A stretch of DNA of 64,000 nt, taken from positions 1-64,000 of the forward strand of contig NZ_JABAFO010000005.1 of the NCBI RefSeq assembly GCF_012843675.1. The letters run 5' to 3'. This stretch comes from Lactobacillus sp. MRS-253-APC-2B (GTDB lineage: Bacteria > Bacillota > Bacilli > Lactobacillales > Lactobacillaceae). A program made the position numbers and the translations under genes. Below the pieces are notes generated by a model. It had not been told where the DNA came from and made no database searches. It was given only the letters and a program-made list of their open reading frames with translations. Positions 28,495-38,584 of the stretch are shown here, in pieces; positions within the stretch are counted from its first letter, which is position 1, and every line of letters starts with the position of its first letter.

Positions 28495-29427
28495 CTATTT
28501 ATCTCCACTCGATTTCTTGCTCTCCTGCTTGACTGCTGCCGAATCACTGGCTGCCTCATCGGTTTTGGCATCATTTTGCAGTTTTTCTTGCAACTCGGCT
28601 TTCAGCTCGGCCTCAACCTCAGCTTCTCGGTCCTTTTCTTGGCGGTCGCTGATCGTATCACGCGATGAAGCCGGTCGGAACAGTTTGCGCATGATCCAGG
28701 CATCATCGGGATGATCAGAACGTTGGCGAACCGTATTTTCGATCATGAAACCAATAAACGAAGCAATCAAAGTCGCGATGATGATTCCCAGCGTGCTCTT
28801 GGTCAGACTCAAGAAGATGACTGCCAGTACCGCGGAAACCAGACTGATCAACAATGACAGGTGATTGCGCACCTGCATCACGATCATGTATAAGAACAGC
28901 GCCGTCAAGGCAAAGTCAACGATTTCCAGATCGATGTGCACGGCACTACCGATCAGACCGCCGACCATATTGCCCCCTGCCCATGATAAAAGCGAGTAAT
29001 GCTCAACCATTAAGGCATCTTTTGGCGTCCAGTTTTTGTCGGTCGCGAATTTCAGATAGTTGACGGCATAGTTTTCATCGTTCATCGAAACAGAAAACAG
29101 CCAGACGAAGCGCTGCGACTCGTTTTGCATATACTTGGAAAGACTTGATCCCAGCAATGCATAGCGAAGTTCCAAGAAAAACAGCGTCATAAAGATTGAG
29201 GAGATGGGTGCATCAAGCATCAACAGTGAAGCCAAGATGAATTGAGCCCCACCGGAGAAAACCATCACCGAAACAAGAAACGTCAGCAGGAAGTTCATCC
29301 CCGCGGCGTGTAACAAAATCCCACAGGCAACGCCAATTGGCACGTAACTCAGGCAAAGCGGCATCGAAACGCCTAAGACCTGCAGCCATCTGGCACCTTC
29401 TGGATTGATTTGCTGTGCTTTAGCCAA
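28495..29427 (-). CDS. azlC: AzlC-type branched-chain amino acid exporter with a C-terminal extension
   Basis: The first 235 or so residues form a typical AzlC membrane domain: VLGVSMPLCLSYVPIGVACGILL at the N-terminus, FSGGAQF near residue 58 and several hydrophobic segments. A hydrophilic tail of about 75 residues follows (residues 235-310), with alternating charged residues, EAEVEAELKAELQEKLQ in coiled-coil style and a Ser/Lys-rich end. Standard AzlC proteins stop before this. The start is a TTG at 29427 with GGGGGA upstream. A PurR-box-like sequence lies about 120 bp upstream. Confidence 0.87.
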   Translation of the reverse strand: MAKAQQINPEGARWLQVLGVSMPLCLSYVPIGVACGILLHAAGMNFLLTFLVSVMVFSGGAQFILASLLMLDAPISSIFMTLFFLELRYALLGSSLSKYMQNESQRFVWLFSVSMNDENYAVNYLKFATDKNWTPKDALMVEHYSLLSWAGGNMVGGLIGSAVHIDLEIVDFALTALFLYMIVMQVRNHLSLLISLVSAVLAVIFLSLTKSTLGIIIATLIASFIGFMIENTVRQRSDHPDDAWIMRKLFRPASSRDTISDRQEKDREAEVEAELKAELQEKLQNDAKTDEAASDSAAVKQESKKSSGDK

Positions 29428-29815
29428 AAAGTATATCCCCCAGCATTTAATTTAATTGTTTTTCATCTTTTATCTCGTATTCCTTTGAACACGATGCAAT
29501 TCCAGTCTAACATATTTAAATTTTAAAGAATACCAGAATAGCCCGATTTAGTTCGGTTTTTGCTGATCGTTAAGCAAGGGCAAGCTGCCAGCACGAACTG
29601 TTCATATGCAGCATTATCATGATCAGCCCATGCATACAATGCTGCCGACTCAAAAAATGCAGCACCGGCAGCCCGATCCTGCATTGATTTATGGCACCAA
29701 ATTCGCTGGGCGCCAGTCAGTTAATTTCAGCTGACCGGAGCCATGGCCGATCTTAGCTGACTCAGCTATCAATAATCACTCAACTGCCGGCATTTTACAG
29801 CCAGTAGTCACAATG
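29428..29815. other. Non-coding region with one PurR-box-like site
   Basis: No convincing gene in 388 bases. At 29546-29560 the minus strand reads AAAACCGAACTAAAT, a near-perfect match to the PurBox consensus. The remainder has many short GCAGC/GCTGC words and small inverted repeats (GTCAG/CTGAC near 29718-29740) without a clear structure. No confident azlC promoter was found. Confidence 0.4.
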
Positions 29816-30994
<1,179 letters not shown>

Positions 30995-31103
30995 ACTTTA
31001 CCCCCTAACCGCCCACGTAAATACCGCGAGCCTGCCGACCAAACATGATAAAAGGCCCAATGCCCATTTATCTGAGCGCCGGACCTTATCTAACAAATCA
31101 AAA

Positions 31104-31793
31104 CTAGTGGCTTTCAACCTTGTAGCCAACGCCCCACACCGTTTCGATGACCTTTTCGCCACCGGTAGCGGCTTCGATTTTATCGCGCAAGTGGCTGACG
31201 TGAACCATGACCGTCTTAGCCGAAACCACGGACTCCTGCTGCCAAACTCGTTCAAAAATATCATCCGCACTGAAAACACGGTTAGGATGACTGGCCAGCA
31301 GGTACAAAATTCCAAATTCCAGCGCCGTCAGCTGAATCGTATCACCCTTGAGCGTCTTGACCTCGTGGGAATCCTTGTTAATCACCAACGGGCCAACGTT
31401 CAAGACATCCGGCTCATCGTTGGTCAGATCGCCTTTACTCCGCCGCAGCAAGGACTTGACACGGGCCATGACCTCCAGGGGATTGAAAGGCTTGGTGACA
31501 TAATCATCGGCCCCCGTGATCAAGCCTTGAATCTTATCCATGTCCGTTGTCTTGGCCGAAACCACCAAAATTGGAATTGATGAATCCTTGCGCACCTGCT
31601 TGATAACTTCCATCCCGTCCATTTCTGGCATCATGATGTCTAGGATTACCAGGCTAATATCTGGGTTGGTGTTTAATTTGGTTAGGGCTTCTTTGCCGTT
31701 GTAGGCAGTGATTGGCTCATATCCTTCATTGCGGACATAGATTTCTAATAATTGAACGATGTCTTTATCGTCATCAACAATCAAAATTTTCAT
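31104..31793 (-). CDS. OmpR/PhoB-family response regulator
   Basis: The 229-residue regulator has a receiver domain (residues 1-120) with DDD at 7-9, phospho-acceptor Asp52 in LVILDIMMPEMDG and Lys in VTKPF. A winged-helix DNA-binding domain (about 128-227) ends in VWGVGYKVE. It pairs with the kinase just downstream. GAGGAG lies 8 bases before ATG 31793. A TATAAT at 31833-31838 on the minus strand is a possible -10. Targets are unknown. Confidence 0.92.
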   Translation of the reverse strand: MKILIVDDDKDIVQLLEIYVRNEGYEPITAYNGKEALTKLNTNPDISLVILDIMMPEMDGMEVIKQVRKDSSIPILVVSAKTTDMDKIQGLITGADDYVTKPFNPLEVMARVKSLLRRSKGDLTNDEPDVLNVGPLVINKDSHEVKTLKGDTIQLTALEFGILYLLASHPNRVFSADDIFERVWQQESVVSAKTVMVHVSHLRDKIEAATGGEKVIETVWGVGYKVESH

Positions 31794-31851
31794 AAGCCGT
31801 ACTCCTCATTTTTTCGTAATTTAGCTTCTTTTATTATAACGAGCCTAAAAG

Positions 31852-31879
31852 AAAAAAGCTCGCATCAGGCGCGGGCTTT
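31852..31879 (-). terminator. Terminator ahead of the two-component operon
   Basis: An imperfect hairpin (GCCCGCG with GCGAGC) followed by TTTTTT on the minus strand. It insulates the regulator gene from transcription through the IS debris. Confidence 0.55.
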
Positions 31880-31922
31880 AGAAATGTTTAAATTACAGTC
31901 GTTCCAGCGCGTGGTACTTCAA

Positions 31923-32208
31923 TTAAAACTTGGGCAGGAATCCTACGATTTTAATCGGGAGGGAAAATGCCCCTTTATTAGTATCGTAAGGCGCCATTTT
32001 CTTTTGAGAGGTGGTCACTTTTAGTCGTCTTTGGTTGGCAATATAGCGCTCTACAACCTCCTTGCTCATGTTCCCCAGTGTCCCCATGTAATAGCTACGT
32101 GACCACAAATTTATCATATAAAGTTTTAGCCGTTCTTCGATCAACGCCATATTGTCTGGCAATCTGACTAAAGTTTGGTTTGATATCCTCCTTCACGAAG
32201 AATCGCAT
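31923..32208 (-). pseudogene. Chimeric transposase remnants (IS200 TnpA tail, HTH head)
   Basis: On the minus strand, 32208 down to 32095 encodes a 37-residue head with FVKEDIKPNFSQIARQYGVD, a helix-turn-helix that may come from an IS21-type transposase. In another frame, about 32115 to 31923 encodes LWSRSYYMGTLGNMSKEVVE, which matches the C-terminal part of IS200/IS605 TnpA, followed by an unrelated tail. Neither is complete; the catalytic HUH motif of TnpA is missing. They are relics abutting the IS3 element. The HTH assignment is tentative. Confidence 0.5.
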
Positions 32209-32260
32209 CCTTTCAAAAAGGTACTGTGCCCTGTCAAGTTTACACATTAAATAATAAAAA

Positions 32261-33147
32261 TTAGTTGGCCTTGCCAAAACGGTATTCCGCTGCAGTAAGG
32301 TCATTTCTCTTCGCTGAGATAAATTTTTCAGTGAAATAGGTAATTCCTTCTCTAACTTGTCCTTCTAGTTCTAATAATGTTTGTGCTTTAGGCAGGTGTG
32401 CGATCCAAATAGCCTTAAAATCTGCCCACCAATGTTCTATTACGGCATTGTCAGCCGGTGTCCCTGGTGCTGAATAACTGTGTTGGGCATTATTAACTAC
32501 TAAATATTGATTAAATGCTTTGGAAGTATACGCCGCACCTCGATCAGTATGAATTAACGGAGCTAATGCTCCTTCCTTCATCCGTGCTTGCTCGAACACT
32601 TGAACTACTCCTTCAGCGGTTTCTGTAGGTGTAATTAACCAGCTTACTGGATATTGACCATATAAATCTAATACTACATGTAGACGAACTTTATTAAGCC
32701 GGATTCCGTAATTTAGTTCCGTCGTATCCGTAACCCAAACTTGGTTAGCTGCGGTTTGGTCAAATTGTCGGTTAAGAATATTTTCAGCTTCATAAGTTTG
32801 CTGGGCTTGAATACGTTTATGGGTTGGCTGGCGATAGTCAGCTTTGATACTATGGTCTTTCATAATGCGAATGACTCGTTTCTTATTGACGGTATAAGGA
32901 ATCTGATGACTTAACTTGATTAACCTAGTCATTTTGTCATAGCCAACGCTTTGCTTGTGTTCATTTTCTAACTGTTTAATCAATTGGAGAATCTCCGATT
33001 CTTCAATCTCATATTTAGTCGGTTCATGTTTCAGCCATTTGTAGTAAGCCTATCTAGTAATTCCAGCGACCTTGGTCAATTCACTAATAGAATAACCTTC
33101 ATTGTTCATTTCTTGAATCGCTTGATATCGTCCGGTCGTTTCACCTC
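32261..33147 (-). pseudogene. IS3-family OrfB transposase, amber-interrupted
   Basis: This is the DDE integrase part of the element. Reading from the -1 frame start, the protein runs to KVAGITR, meets TAG at 33050-33052 and resumes AYYKWLKHEP. Downstream the rve core is intact, with VWVTDTTEL, HTDRGAAYTSKAF and DNAVIEHWW supplying the DDE residues. An internal ATG at 32983 could still give a 240-residue fragment holding the catalytic core. Related IS3 elements have a sense codon at the TAG position. Confidence 0.75.
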
Positions 33148-33822
33148 CCGATTGCGTATTTCGACTAATTTTTTTGCAAAAGCGATTTGCAGCTCCCGTT
33201 CACGGTCACGAACTTCTAGCTCACGAACTCGTTTCCTTAGTCTTTCTAGTTCATTAGTGGGCTCTTTTCCTTTATTACGCCCATGGTTATCTTTTAGTAC
33301 TTCCCAGTCGCTATTTACTCGGTACTTCCGTACCCAAGAATAAACTCGTTGGTAACTAATATCATACTTCTCTGCAGCCGCTTTATAGTTATTGTTATGT
33401 TCAATTGCCCATCGGACAATCTGCCTCTTTTCATCAAAGGTTACTTTTCGTCCCATTTTTCTGACTCGCTTTCTCGTTGTCTGATTAACTCGGAGTTTGT
33501 CATTATTGTAACTGATAACCCATTGATGTAGTTGAGAAATATTTCTAATTTGATACTGCTGGAGAATTGCTTGATTAGTATACTTGCCAGAAAGATAAGC
33601 TTTTACAGCAGTTAACTTAGTCTCTAATGAGTACTTCTGATTATGCTTAGGTCTAATTAATCCTGCCAATCCAGCGAGTAGGAATTGCTTAATCCACTTA
33701 CTCATGTTTGCTGGTCGGACACCATGGTAATCGGAGTACACCGTTAAACCATAATCCGATTTCTGATAATCATGAAGTAATTTAAGCTTTTCAATAGTTG
33801 AATAACTTACAATGCAAAACAC
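33106..33822 (-). CDS. IS3-family OrfA
   Basis: A 238-residue DNA-binding protein with two helix-turn-helix segments (around residues 20-110 and 120-170) and a C-terminal coiled coil rich in Leu, Arg and Glu (about 190-225), typical of long IS3/IS150-type OrfA. It ends VEIRNREVKRPDDIKRF just where OrfB begins in the -1 frame. The likely GTG start is not well supported by a ribosome-binding site, as is common for these genes. Confidence 0.8.
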   Translation of the reverse strand: MFCIVSYSTIEKLKLLHDYQKSDYGLTVYSDYHGVRPANMSKWIKQFLLAGLAGLIRPKHNQKYSLETKLTAVKAYLSGKYTNQAILQQYQIRNISQLHQWVISYNNDKLRVNQTTRKRVRKMGRKVTFDEKRQIVRWAIEHNNNYKAAAEKYDISYQRVYSWVRKYRVNSDWEVLKDNHGRNKGKEPTNELERLRKRVRELEVRDRERELQIAFAKKLVEIRNREVKRPDDIKRFKK

Positions 33823-33966
33823 CCCCTAGGATTCACACTTTTATTATTTAAAGTGTCAACCCTAAGGGGTATTGTACGGGTTGCGCCTAACCCTTTTCTT
33901 ATTAAATTCAAAATGGTCATTAATTTTCCGGCACGTATGTATACGCTTTCTTCGATAACTAATAAG

Positions 33967-34004
33967 CAACCTTCTATACACGTCATCTCATGTATAGAAG
34001 GTTG
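33967..34004 (-). terminator. Terminator at the end of the EPS locus (after rmlD)
   Basis: The perfect arms CAACCTTCTATACA and TGTATAGAAGGTTG enclose a 10-base loop, 11 bases after the rmlD stop codon. Confidence 0.75.
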
Positions 34005-34014
34005 TTTCCAATTA

Positions 34015-34866
34015 TTAATGATTGTCTTGAATCTGGCTCATAAATTCCTGTAAAGCAGTTTGCCACGTTGGGATGGCAAATCCAGTAGCTTCCGCTTTTT
34101 TCAGGCTCATAATGGAATGACGTGGTCGATATGCCTTTTGCGGATATTCCTCAGAGGTGACTGGAGCAACCTCCACGTCTTTATCTTTCAAAATTTCACA
34201 GGCAAATTCATACCAAGAGCAACTATCTTCATTCGACAATTGATAAACGCCATATTCACAATGATGGTCAACCAGATACGTCATAAATTCTGCCAACGTC
34301 CGAGTCCAGGTAGGGCGGCCAACTTGATCATCAACTACTGTCAAGCGATCATGATCCTTAGCCAGGCGCAGCATTGTGTAGACAAAGTTCTTGCCATATT
34401 CGCCAAAGACCCATGAAGTCCGAATAATGTAATAATCAGTCATAGCAGCTTGAATAGCCTTTTCTCCAGCCAGCTTGGCTTTGCCGTACTCATTTTTGGG
34501 ATTGGTTGGATCGTCAACCTCGTATTCACTGGTTTTGGTACCATCAAATACATAATCCGTGCTAAGGTAAACCAACTTAGCACCAACTTTAGCTGCTACT
34601 TCAGCCAGGTTGCGAGTGCCATCTTCATTTACTCGCCAATTAATCTTCTTGCCTTCATCTTCAGCCTTGTCGACTGCCGTATAGGCCGCACAATGGTAGA
34701 TTACTGCTGGCTTAAGAGCCGTTACCTGTTCTTCAACTGCTTGACGGTCCGTAATGTCCATATCCTTGGCATCACGGGCATCATAAGCAATTCCGCGTTC
34801 ATCCAGTAAATGGCGCAATTCAGTCCCCAGTTGACCATTTGCGCCAATAATTAAGATTTTTGACAT
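34015..34866 (-). CDS. rmlD: dTDP-4-dehydrorhamnose reductase
   Basis: RmlD (283 residues) is the NAD(P)H-dependent last step of dTDP-L-rhamnose synthesis. It shows the Rossmann motif ILIIGANGQLGTEL (about residues 3-16), STDYVFDG (about 103-110) and the catalytic YGKAKLAGE (Tyr and Lys near 127-131). GAGGAA precedes ATG 34866. Its partners rmlA, rmlC and rmlB lie 15-18 kb upstream, at the other end of the variable part of the EPS locus. Conserved rml genes therefore bracket the AT-rich insert. Confidence 0.95.
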   Translation of the reverse strand: MSKILIIGANGQLGTELRHLLDERGIAYDARDAKDMDITDRQAVEEQVTALKPAVIYHCAAYTAVDKAEDEGKKINWRVNEDGTRNLAEVAAKVGAKLVYLSTDYVFDGTKTSEYEVDDPTNPKNEYGKAKLAGEKAIQAAMTDYYIIRTSWVFGEYGKNFVYTMLRLAKDHDRLTVVDDQVGRPTWTRTLAEFMTYLVDHHCEYGVYQLSNEDSCSWYEFACEILKDKDVEVAPVTSEEYPQKAYRPRHSIMSLKKAEATGFAIPTWQTALQEFMSQIQDNH

Positions 34867-34955
34867 AATAAATTCCTCATCACAATATTTATAATATATT
34901 CCAAAATTTACATCAGTGTTGGATTCGATTACTTTTTATACTACATATTGAAAAT

Positions 34956-35891
34956 TTAAATTAATTCTCTATAATCCGTAGCAGATAATATACCACAAAC
35001 TAAAACTACGGCAGTACATACAATGGTTGATTTAGTAATAATATGTACATCGTGAAAAAATAAGACTGTAAATATAACTGCCCAAGCAGCATATGTAACA
35101 TCTAAAGCCATTGCCTTTGATGGTCCAATTTTAGAAATGGCCTTGTAGTAAAAAAGATACGAAATTGTTGCAAATAATCCAGCCAAAGCAATAACTAATA
35201 CTACTTCTTCTGTTTTTGGATTAGTAAAAAGAGATATTACCAATGGCCAACCATTGATAATGGGAAGAATTATTCCTCCGTATACTATAGCAGAAGTTGT
35301 TTGCCGAATCTGAAGAGCATAAGCATCCTTAACATCATCATTTTTTAATGATTTCGCAAGAATAACAGCTTCAATTCCCCAACCAAAAGTACACATTATA
35401 ACGCCAATCAATCCCAATGATAGGTTTCGAACATTTAGAGCTGATGAGTTGCCAAGACCATAAACTCCTAAAAGAGTAATAAAAAGAAACATCCATTGAT
35501 ACCATTGCATCTTTTCTTTCAAAAAGAAATATGCTAATACAGCACCGACTGCTGGGAAAATGGCACTTGCTACAGCTCCAATAGACGGTCCAAGATTATT
35601 TACAGTTAAAACATATCCTGTCATTCCAACTGGTCCACCAATAATTGCAGCCAAAATTACAAATTTTCCGCTTGGTGTTTTTAGTATTTTCTTTACTTCT
35701 CCTTCATTGCCATGTAATGAATTATATAAAGTTGCCCAAATTGCCGAGAACCCATCATGAATAAACGTACTTACAAATGGTGCCAATGTGATTGCTTCTT
35801 GGGTACTTATAAAAGGCGTCATTTTTAATGCAATACCTAGTATTAGAGTTTCCAAAGCCCATGTAATTCCTGCAATAATTCCTGAAGTCAT
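34956..35891 (-). CDS. licB: LicB-type choline permease (EamA/DMT family)
   Basis: The 311-residue protein has ten hydrophobic segments in two EamA repeats. The N-terminal GIIAGITWALETLILGIAL, GGPVGMTGYVLTVNNLGPSI (about residues 84-103) and SKAMALDVTYAAWAVIF near residue 262 recall pneumococcal LicB, the choline importer of this family. Known LicB brings in choline for surface phosphocholine. ATG 35891 has GAGG 8 bases upstream. It is downstream of licC in the same direction, and the neighbouring cytidylyltransferase and kinase genes make the choline role more likely. Confidence 0.75.
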   Translation of the reverse strand: MTSGIIAGITWALETLILGIALKMTPFISTQEAITLAPFVSTFIHDGFSAIWATLYNSLHGNEGEVKKILKTPSGKFVILAAIIGGPVGMTGYVLTVNNLGPSIGAVASAIFPAVGAVLAYFFLKEKMQWYQWMFLFITLLGVYGLGNSSALNVRNLSLGLIGVIMCTFGWGIEAVILAKSLKNDDVKDAYALQIRQTTSAIVYGGIILPIINGWPLVISLFTNPKTEEVVLVIALAGLFATISYLFYYKAISKIGPSKAMALDVTYAAWAVIFTVLFFHDVHIITKSTIVCTAVVLVCGILSATDYRELI

Positions 35892-35921
35892 AATCTTCAC
35901 CTCAAAAAATTAAAACAATCA

Positions 35922-36647
35922 TTACTCATATTCTGAAACTTTCATTTCATAATGATTATCTTCTTTGGTTAATTCTAAATATGTATCAATTTCTTTTAAA
36001 TCTGTTTCCTTAATTTTAATTCCACACAGGTTATAGTCTTTGGGATGTAAAAACATCGCAATGTCGTCCCAATAAACATCAGTTATCTTATTTTGAATAA
36101 ACTCCTCTATTAATTGAGTTCTAAGCCTCAAAGCATCATTTTTTGTCCAATAAGAAATAGAATACAATCGCCAACCAGCAAATCCACCATTTCTTTTACA
36201 GCTTATTACTTGATTATCATTGTCTAAGGTTAATAACCATTCATCTGTTTTCTTAGTATAACTACATAAGTATCCTGATTGACGGAAACTTCTTTGTAAA
36301 ATTTCTTGATTCTCAATAATTTGATCTCCATCAAGAATTATCAAGTCATCATTTAAAACATCTCTAGCAACATAAAGAGATGATATATTATTTGCCGTAT
36401 CATAATAAGGATTTTCAATTAATGTAATATTGGAATATTTTTCTTTTAAAAAAAGAAATTTTTCTTTAAGGTAACCAACAACTATGTATATTTCAGTAAT
36501 TCCGTTAACTTCTAATCCAGTAATTACTGACTCAATCATTCTTACTCCATTAACTTTAATAAGTGGTTTCGGTGTAGTTAATGTTAAAGGTTGTAAACGA
36601 CTTCCGAAACCCGCTGCCATAATAATAGCTTTTTTTACTTTATGCAT
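35922..36647 (-). CDS. licC: LicC-like phosphocholine cytidylyltransferase
   Basis: The 241-residue nucleotidyltransferase starts KKAIIMAAGFGSRLQPLTL, the nucleotide-binding loop of the LicC/RmlA superfamily, followed by TPKPLIKVNG. The acidic metal-site segment LIILDGDQIIEN lies near residue 101. LicC enzymes make CDP-choline from CTP and phosphocholine. GGAG lies 7 bases before ATG 36647, and the gene overlaps the preceding kinase fusion by 8 bases, implying coupled expression. Because the fusion protein also has a LicC-like domain, one of the two may act on another amino alcohol. Confidence 0.75.
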   Translation of the reverse strand: MHKVKKAIIMAAGFGSRLQPLTLTTPKPLIKVNGVRMIESVITGLEVNGITEIYIVVGYLKEKFLFLKEKYSNITLIENPYYDTANNISSLYVARDVLNDDLIILDGDQIIENQEILQRSFRQSGYLCSYTKKTDEWLLTLDNDNQVISCKRNGGFAGWRLYSISYWTKNDALRLRTQLIEEFIQNKITDVYWDDIAMFLHPKDYNLCGIKIKETDLKEIDTYLELTKEDNHYEMKVSEYE

Positions 36648-38424
36648 TTTTCTTCTCCAAAACATCTAATACAAGTTTACTATATTCTTTAGCATATCTA
36701 TACTGCATAAAAGAGTATTCACCAAAATCTACCCCTAAAGTATTTTTATACTCACACCAATTGCTCCATAAAAGTCCACAAATTGCAACATATGCATATA
36801 TCTTTAGGCGTGTGTCATCAGGACAATTACCTTTATAGTAGGTATCAATCAAATTATCTAATTGATCACGTTCATACATTGAATAGATAGCAAACATAGC
36901 AATATCAACATCAGGATCTTGCATTGCAGCATATTCCCAATCAATAAGTACAATATCACCATCTTTCTTTAATAAGAAATTATCAGCATTAGCATCTATA
37001 TGGCAGAGCACAAATTGCTTATCTAAACTTTCAATATACTCTTTTAATTTCAGAATTCTGGCTTTGATTAGTAGGTAATCACGATAATTAGACGTTCCTT
37101 TCCTCAAGCCTTCGTAGAAATTAATTTTTTCAAACAAGTCAAAAGTAAAGTTAACTTTTAAACCTAAATGATGAAATTTGCGTAAATAATCCATGCACTT
37201 AGTCAAATCTTCTTGGCTATCACTGTTACAGGTTCTTGCACCTTCAATAAATTCACTAAGCTTATAACCGTTATCTGCATTAATATATAAGACTTTTTCA
37301 CCAATATTATGTTGAGACAAAAGATGGTAAACTTTGGATTCTTTTTTTCTACTGATCAGTTCACCGGTTCCTTCACCTGGAATTCGCATAATATAGCGTT
37401 TATTTTGACAAGTAAATTTAAAAGAACGATTAGTCATTCCTTTTTTTAAGAGTTTAATCTGACCAATCTCTTTATTATCTACACATAAAACAGATGAAAT
37501 AAGTTTTATGATTTGGTTATCTAATTGATTAGAATTTTCATCCAATTCACGTAATTCTTCATATGTATTGATTTCAGTTATTAAATTAGGAGAAACCACC
37601 AATCCATTAACAATATATCCTTCACTGTTTTCAAGAATCATTTCCCAATACTCATCATTGTTTTTGGGGTGTCCGACATAGTTTCTGAGCCTAGTTGTTA
37701 AAACATTCCCATCTTGTTCATTTAGATAGGCAATCCCTATCATTCTGTTTCCAAGATTTCCCTTCTTGACTTTCTTTAATTGAAGCTTTTTATTTAAAGT
37801 TATATTTGTGTTATAAACTTTTTCCTTGCTAACCATATACCAAGATTCAAGTTCATATTTACTAAAGGGATTAAGTTTAGCGTATATATCGCAAGGAATA
37901 ACATATGTATTTGAAAGCCCACTATTTCTACAAGCCAATGAGAGCGAATAGAGATTATTCATATCAGAATAATGATTGTTAACAATCATTTTCACCCCAT
38001 ATTTGTCAATAAGATATTCGTATCTCTCCTTCATAAAGCCAACTACAATTGTTATATCTTTTATTCCTACTTCATGAAGTTGGTTAATTAACCTCTCAAT
38101 TAAAAACTCTCCTTTAACTTCAATCAGTCCCTTAGGAAATTCTACATTCAAAGGTACCATGCGCATTCCATAACCGGCAGCCAGAATTATAGCTCGTTTT
38201 GGTTTTTGAAAAAGTGCTTTCTCAAAATTTAAGGTAAGATCTTTTTTTAAATACCCAATTTTTTCCAGAATACTTAAACTTTTATTTACTGTTCCTAATG
38301 AAAAAGACGTAGCTTGAGCTAACTTTCGCTGGGTCATCTTTCCATTATTATTGTTTGCTAAACATCGAAGGATCAAATTTTCTCTTGCGTTCATTTTATC
38401 AACCTTTACTGATTTTATGAACAT
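36640..38424 (-). CDS. Winged-HTH / LicC-like cytidylyltransferase / LicA-like choline kinase fusion
   Basis: A 594-residue protein in three parts. Residues 11-70: a winged helix-turn-helix of MarR-like type (MTQRKLAQATSFSLGTVNKS). Residues about 74-300: a nucleotidyltransferase beginning RAIILAAGYGMRMVPLN with FPKGLIEVKG. Residues about 305-590: a choline/ethanolamine kinase-like domain with the Brenner motif CHIDANADNFLL and LIDWEYAAMQDPDVDIA. It could phosphorylate choline and charge it to CDP-choline in one polypeptide, with the HTH adding possible DNA binding. ATG 38424 has GAAGGG 9 bases upstream; ATG 38394 is an alternative. LicC-LicA fusions are known from treponemes; the added HTH is less familiar to me. 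Confidence 0.78.
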   Translation of the reverse strand: MFIKSVKVDKMNARENLILRCLANNNNGKMTQRKLAQATSFSLGTVNKSLSILEKIGYLKKDLTLNFEKALFQKPKRAIILAAGYGMRMVPLNVEFPKGLIEVKGEFLIERLINQLHEVGIKDITIVVGFMKERYEYLIDKYGVKMIVNNHYSDMNNLYSLSLACRNSGLSNTYVIPCDIYAKLNPFSKYELESWYMVSKEKVYNTNITLNKKLQLKKVKKGNLGNRMIGIAYLNEQDGNVLTTRLRNYVGHPKNNDEYWEMILENSEGYIVNGLVVSPNLITEINTYEELRELDENSNQLDNQIIKLISSVLCVDNKEIGQIKLLKKGMTNRSFKFTCQNKRYIMRIPGEGTGELISRKKESKVYHLLSQHNIGEKVLYINADNGYKLSEFIEGARTCNSDSQEDLTKCMDYLRKFHHLGLKVNFTFDLFEKINFYEGLRKGTSNYRDYLLIKARILKLKEYIESLDKQFVLCHIDANADNFLLKKDGDIVLIDWEYAAMQDPDVDIAMFAIYSMYERDQLDNLIDTYYKGNCPDDTRLKIYAYVAICGLLWSNWCEYKNTLGVDFGEYSFMQYRYAKEYSKLVLDVLEKKNA

Positions 38425-38584
38425 ATAATAGACCCTTCATAATTATTTGTAAAGTATAAGCACACCCTAGTAACACATATTTTAACAACCAAACTGACCT
38501 TCTATACTTAAGCAATCTCAAATTGTACATTTTCGTGCATTTTTTGTATACTCACTTAAAAAAATAGAGGTGACGTTATGTCTA

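Larger units (their letters stand above)
32225..33873 (-). mobile_element. IS3-family insertion sequence (orfB with an amber codon)
   Basis: An element of about 1.65 kb with related ends: both read inward through a segment ending ACA(C/T)TTTAAATAATAAAA-like sequence before the coding region. GTAC flanks both sides (32221-32224 and 33874-33877) and may be the target duplication. It carries orfA and orfB in the usual -1 frameshift arrangement. orfB has an in-frame TAG at 33050-33052, so full-length OrfAB cannot be made unless the codon is read through. Confidence 0.75.
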
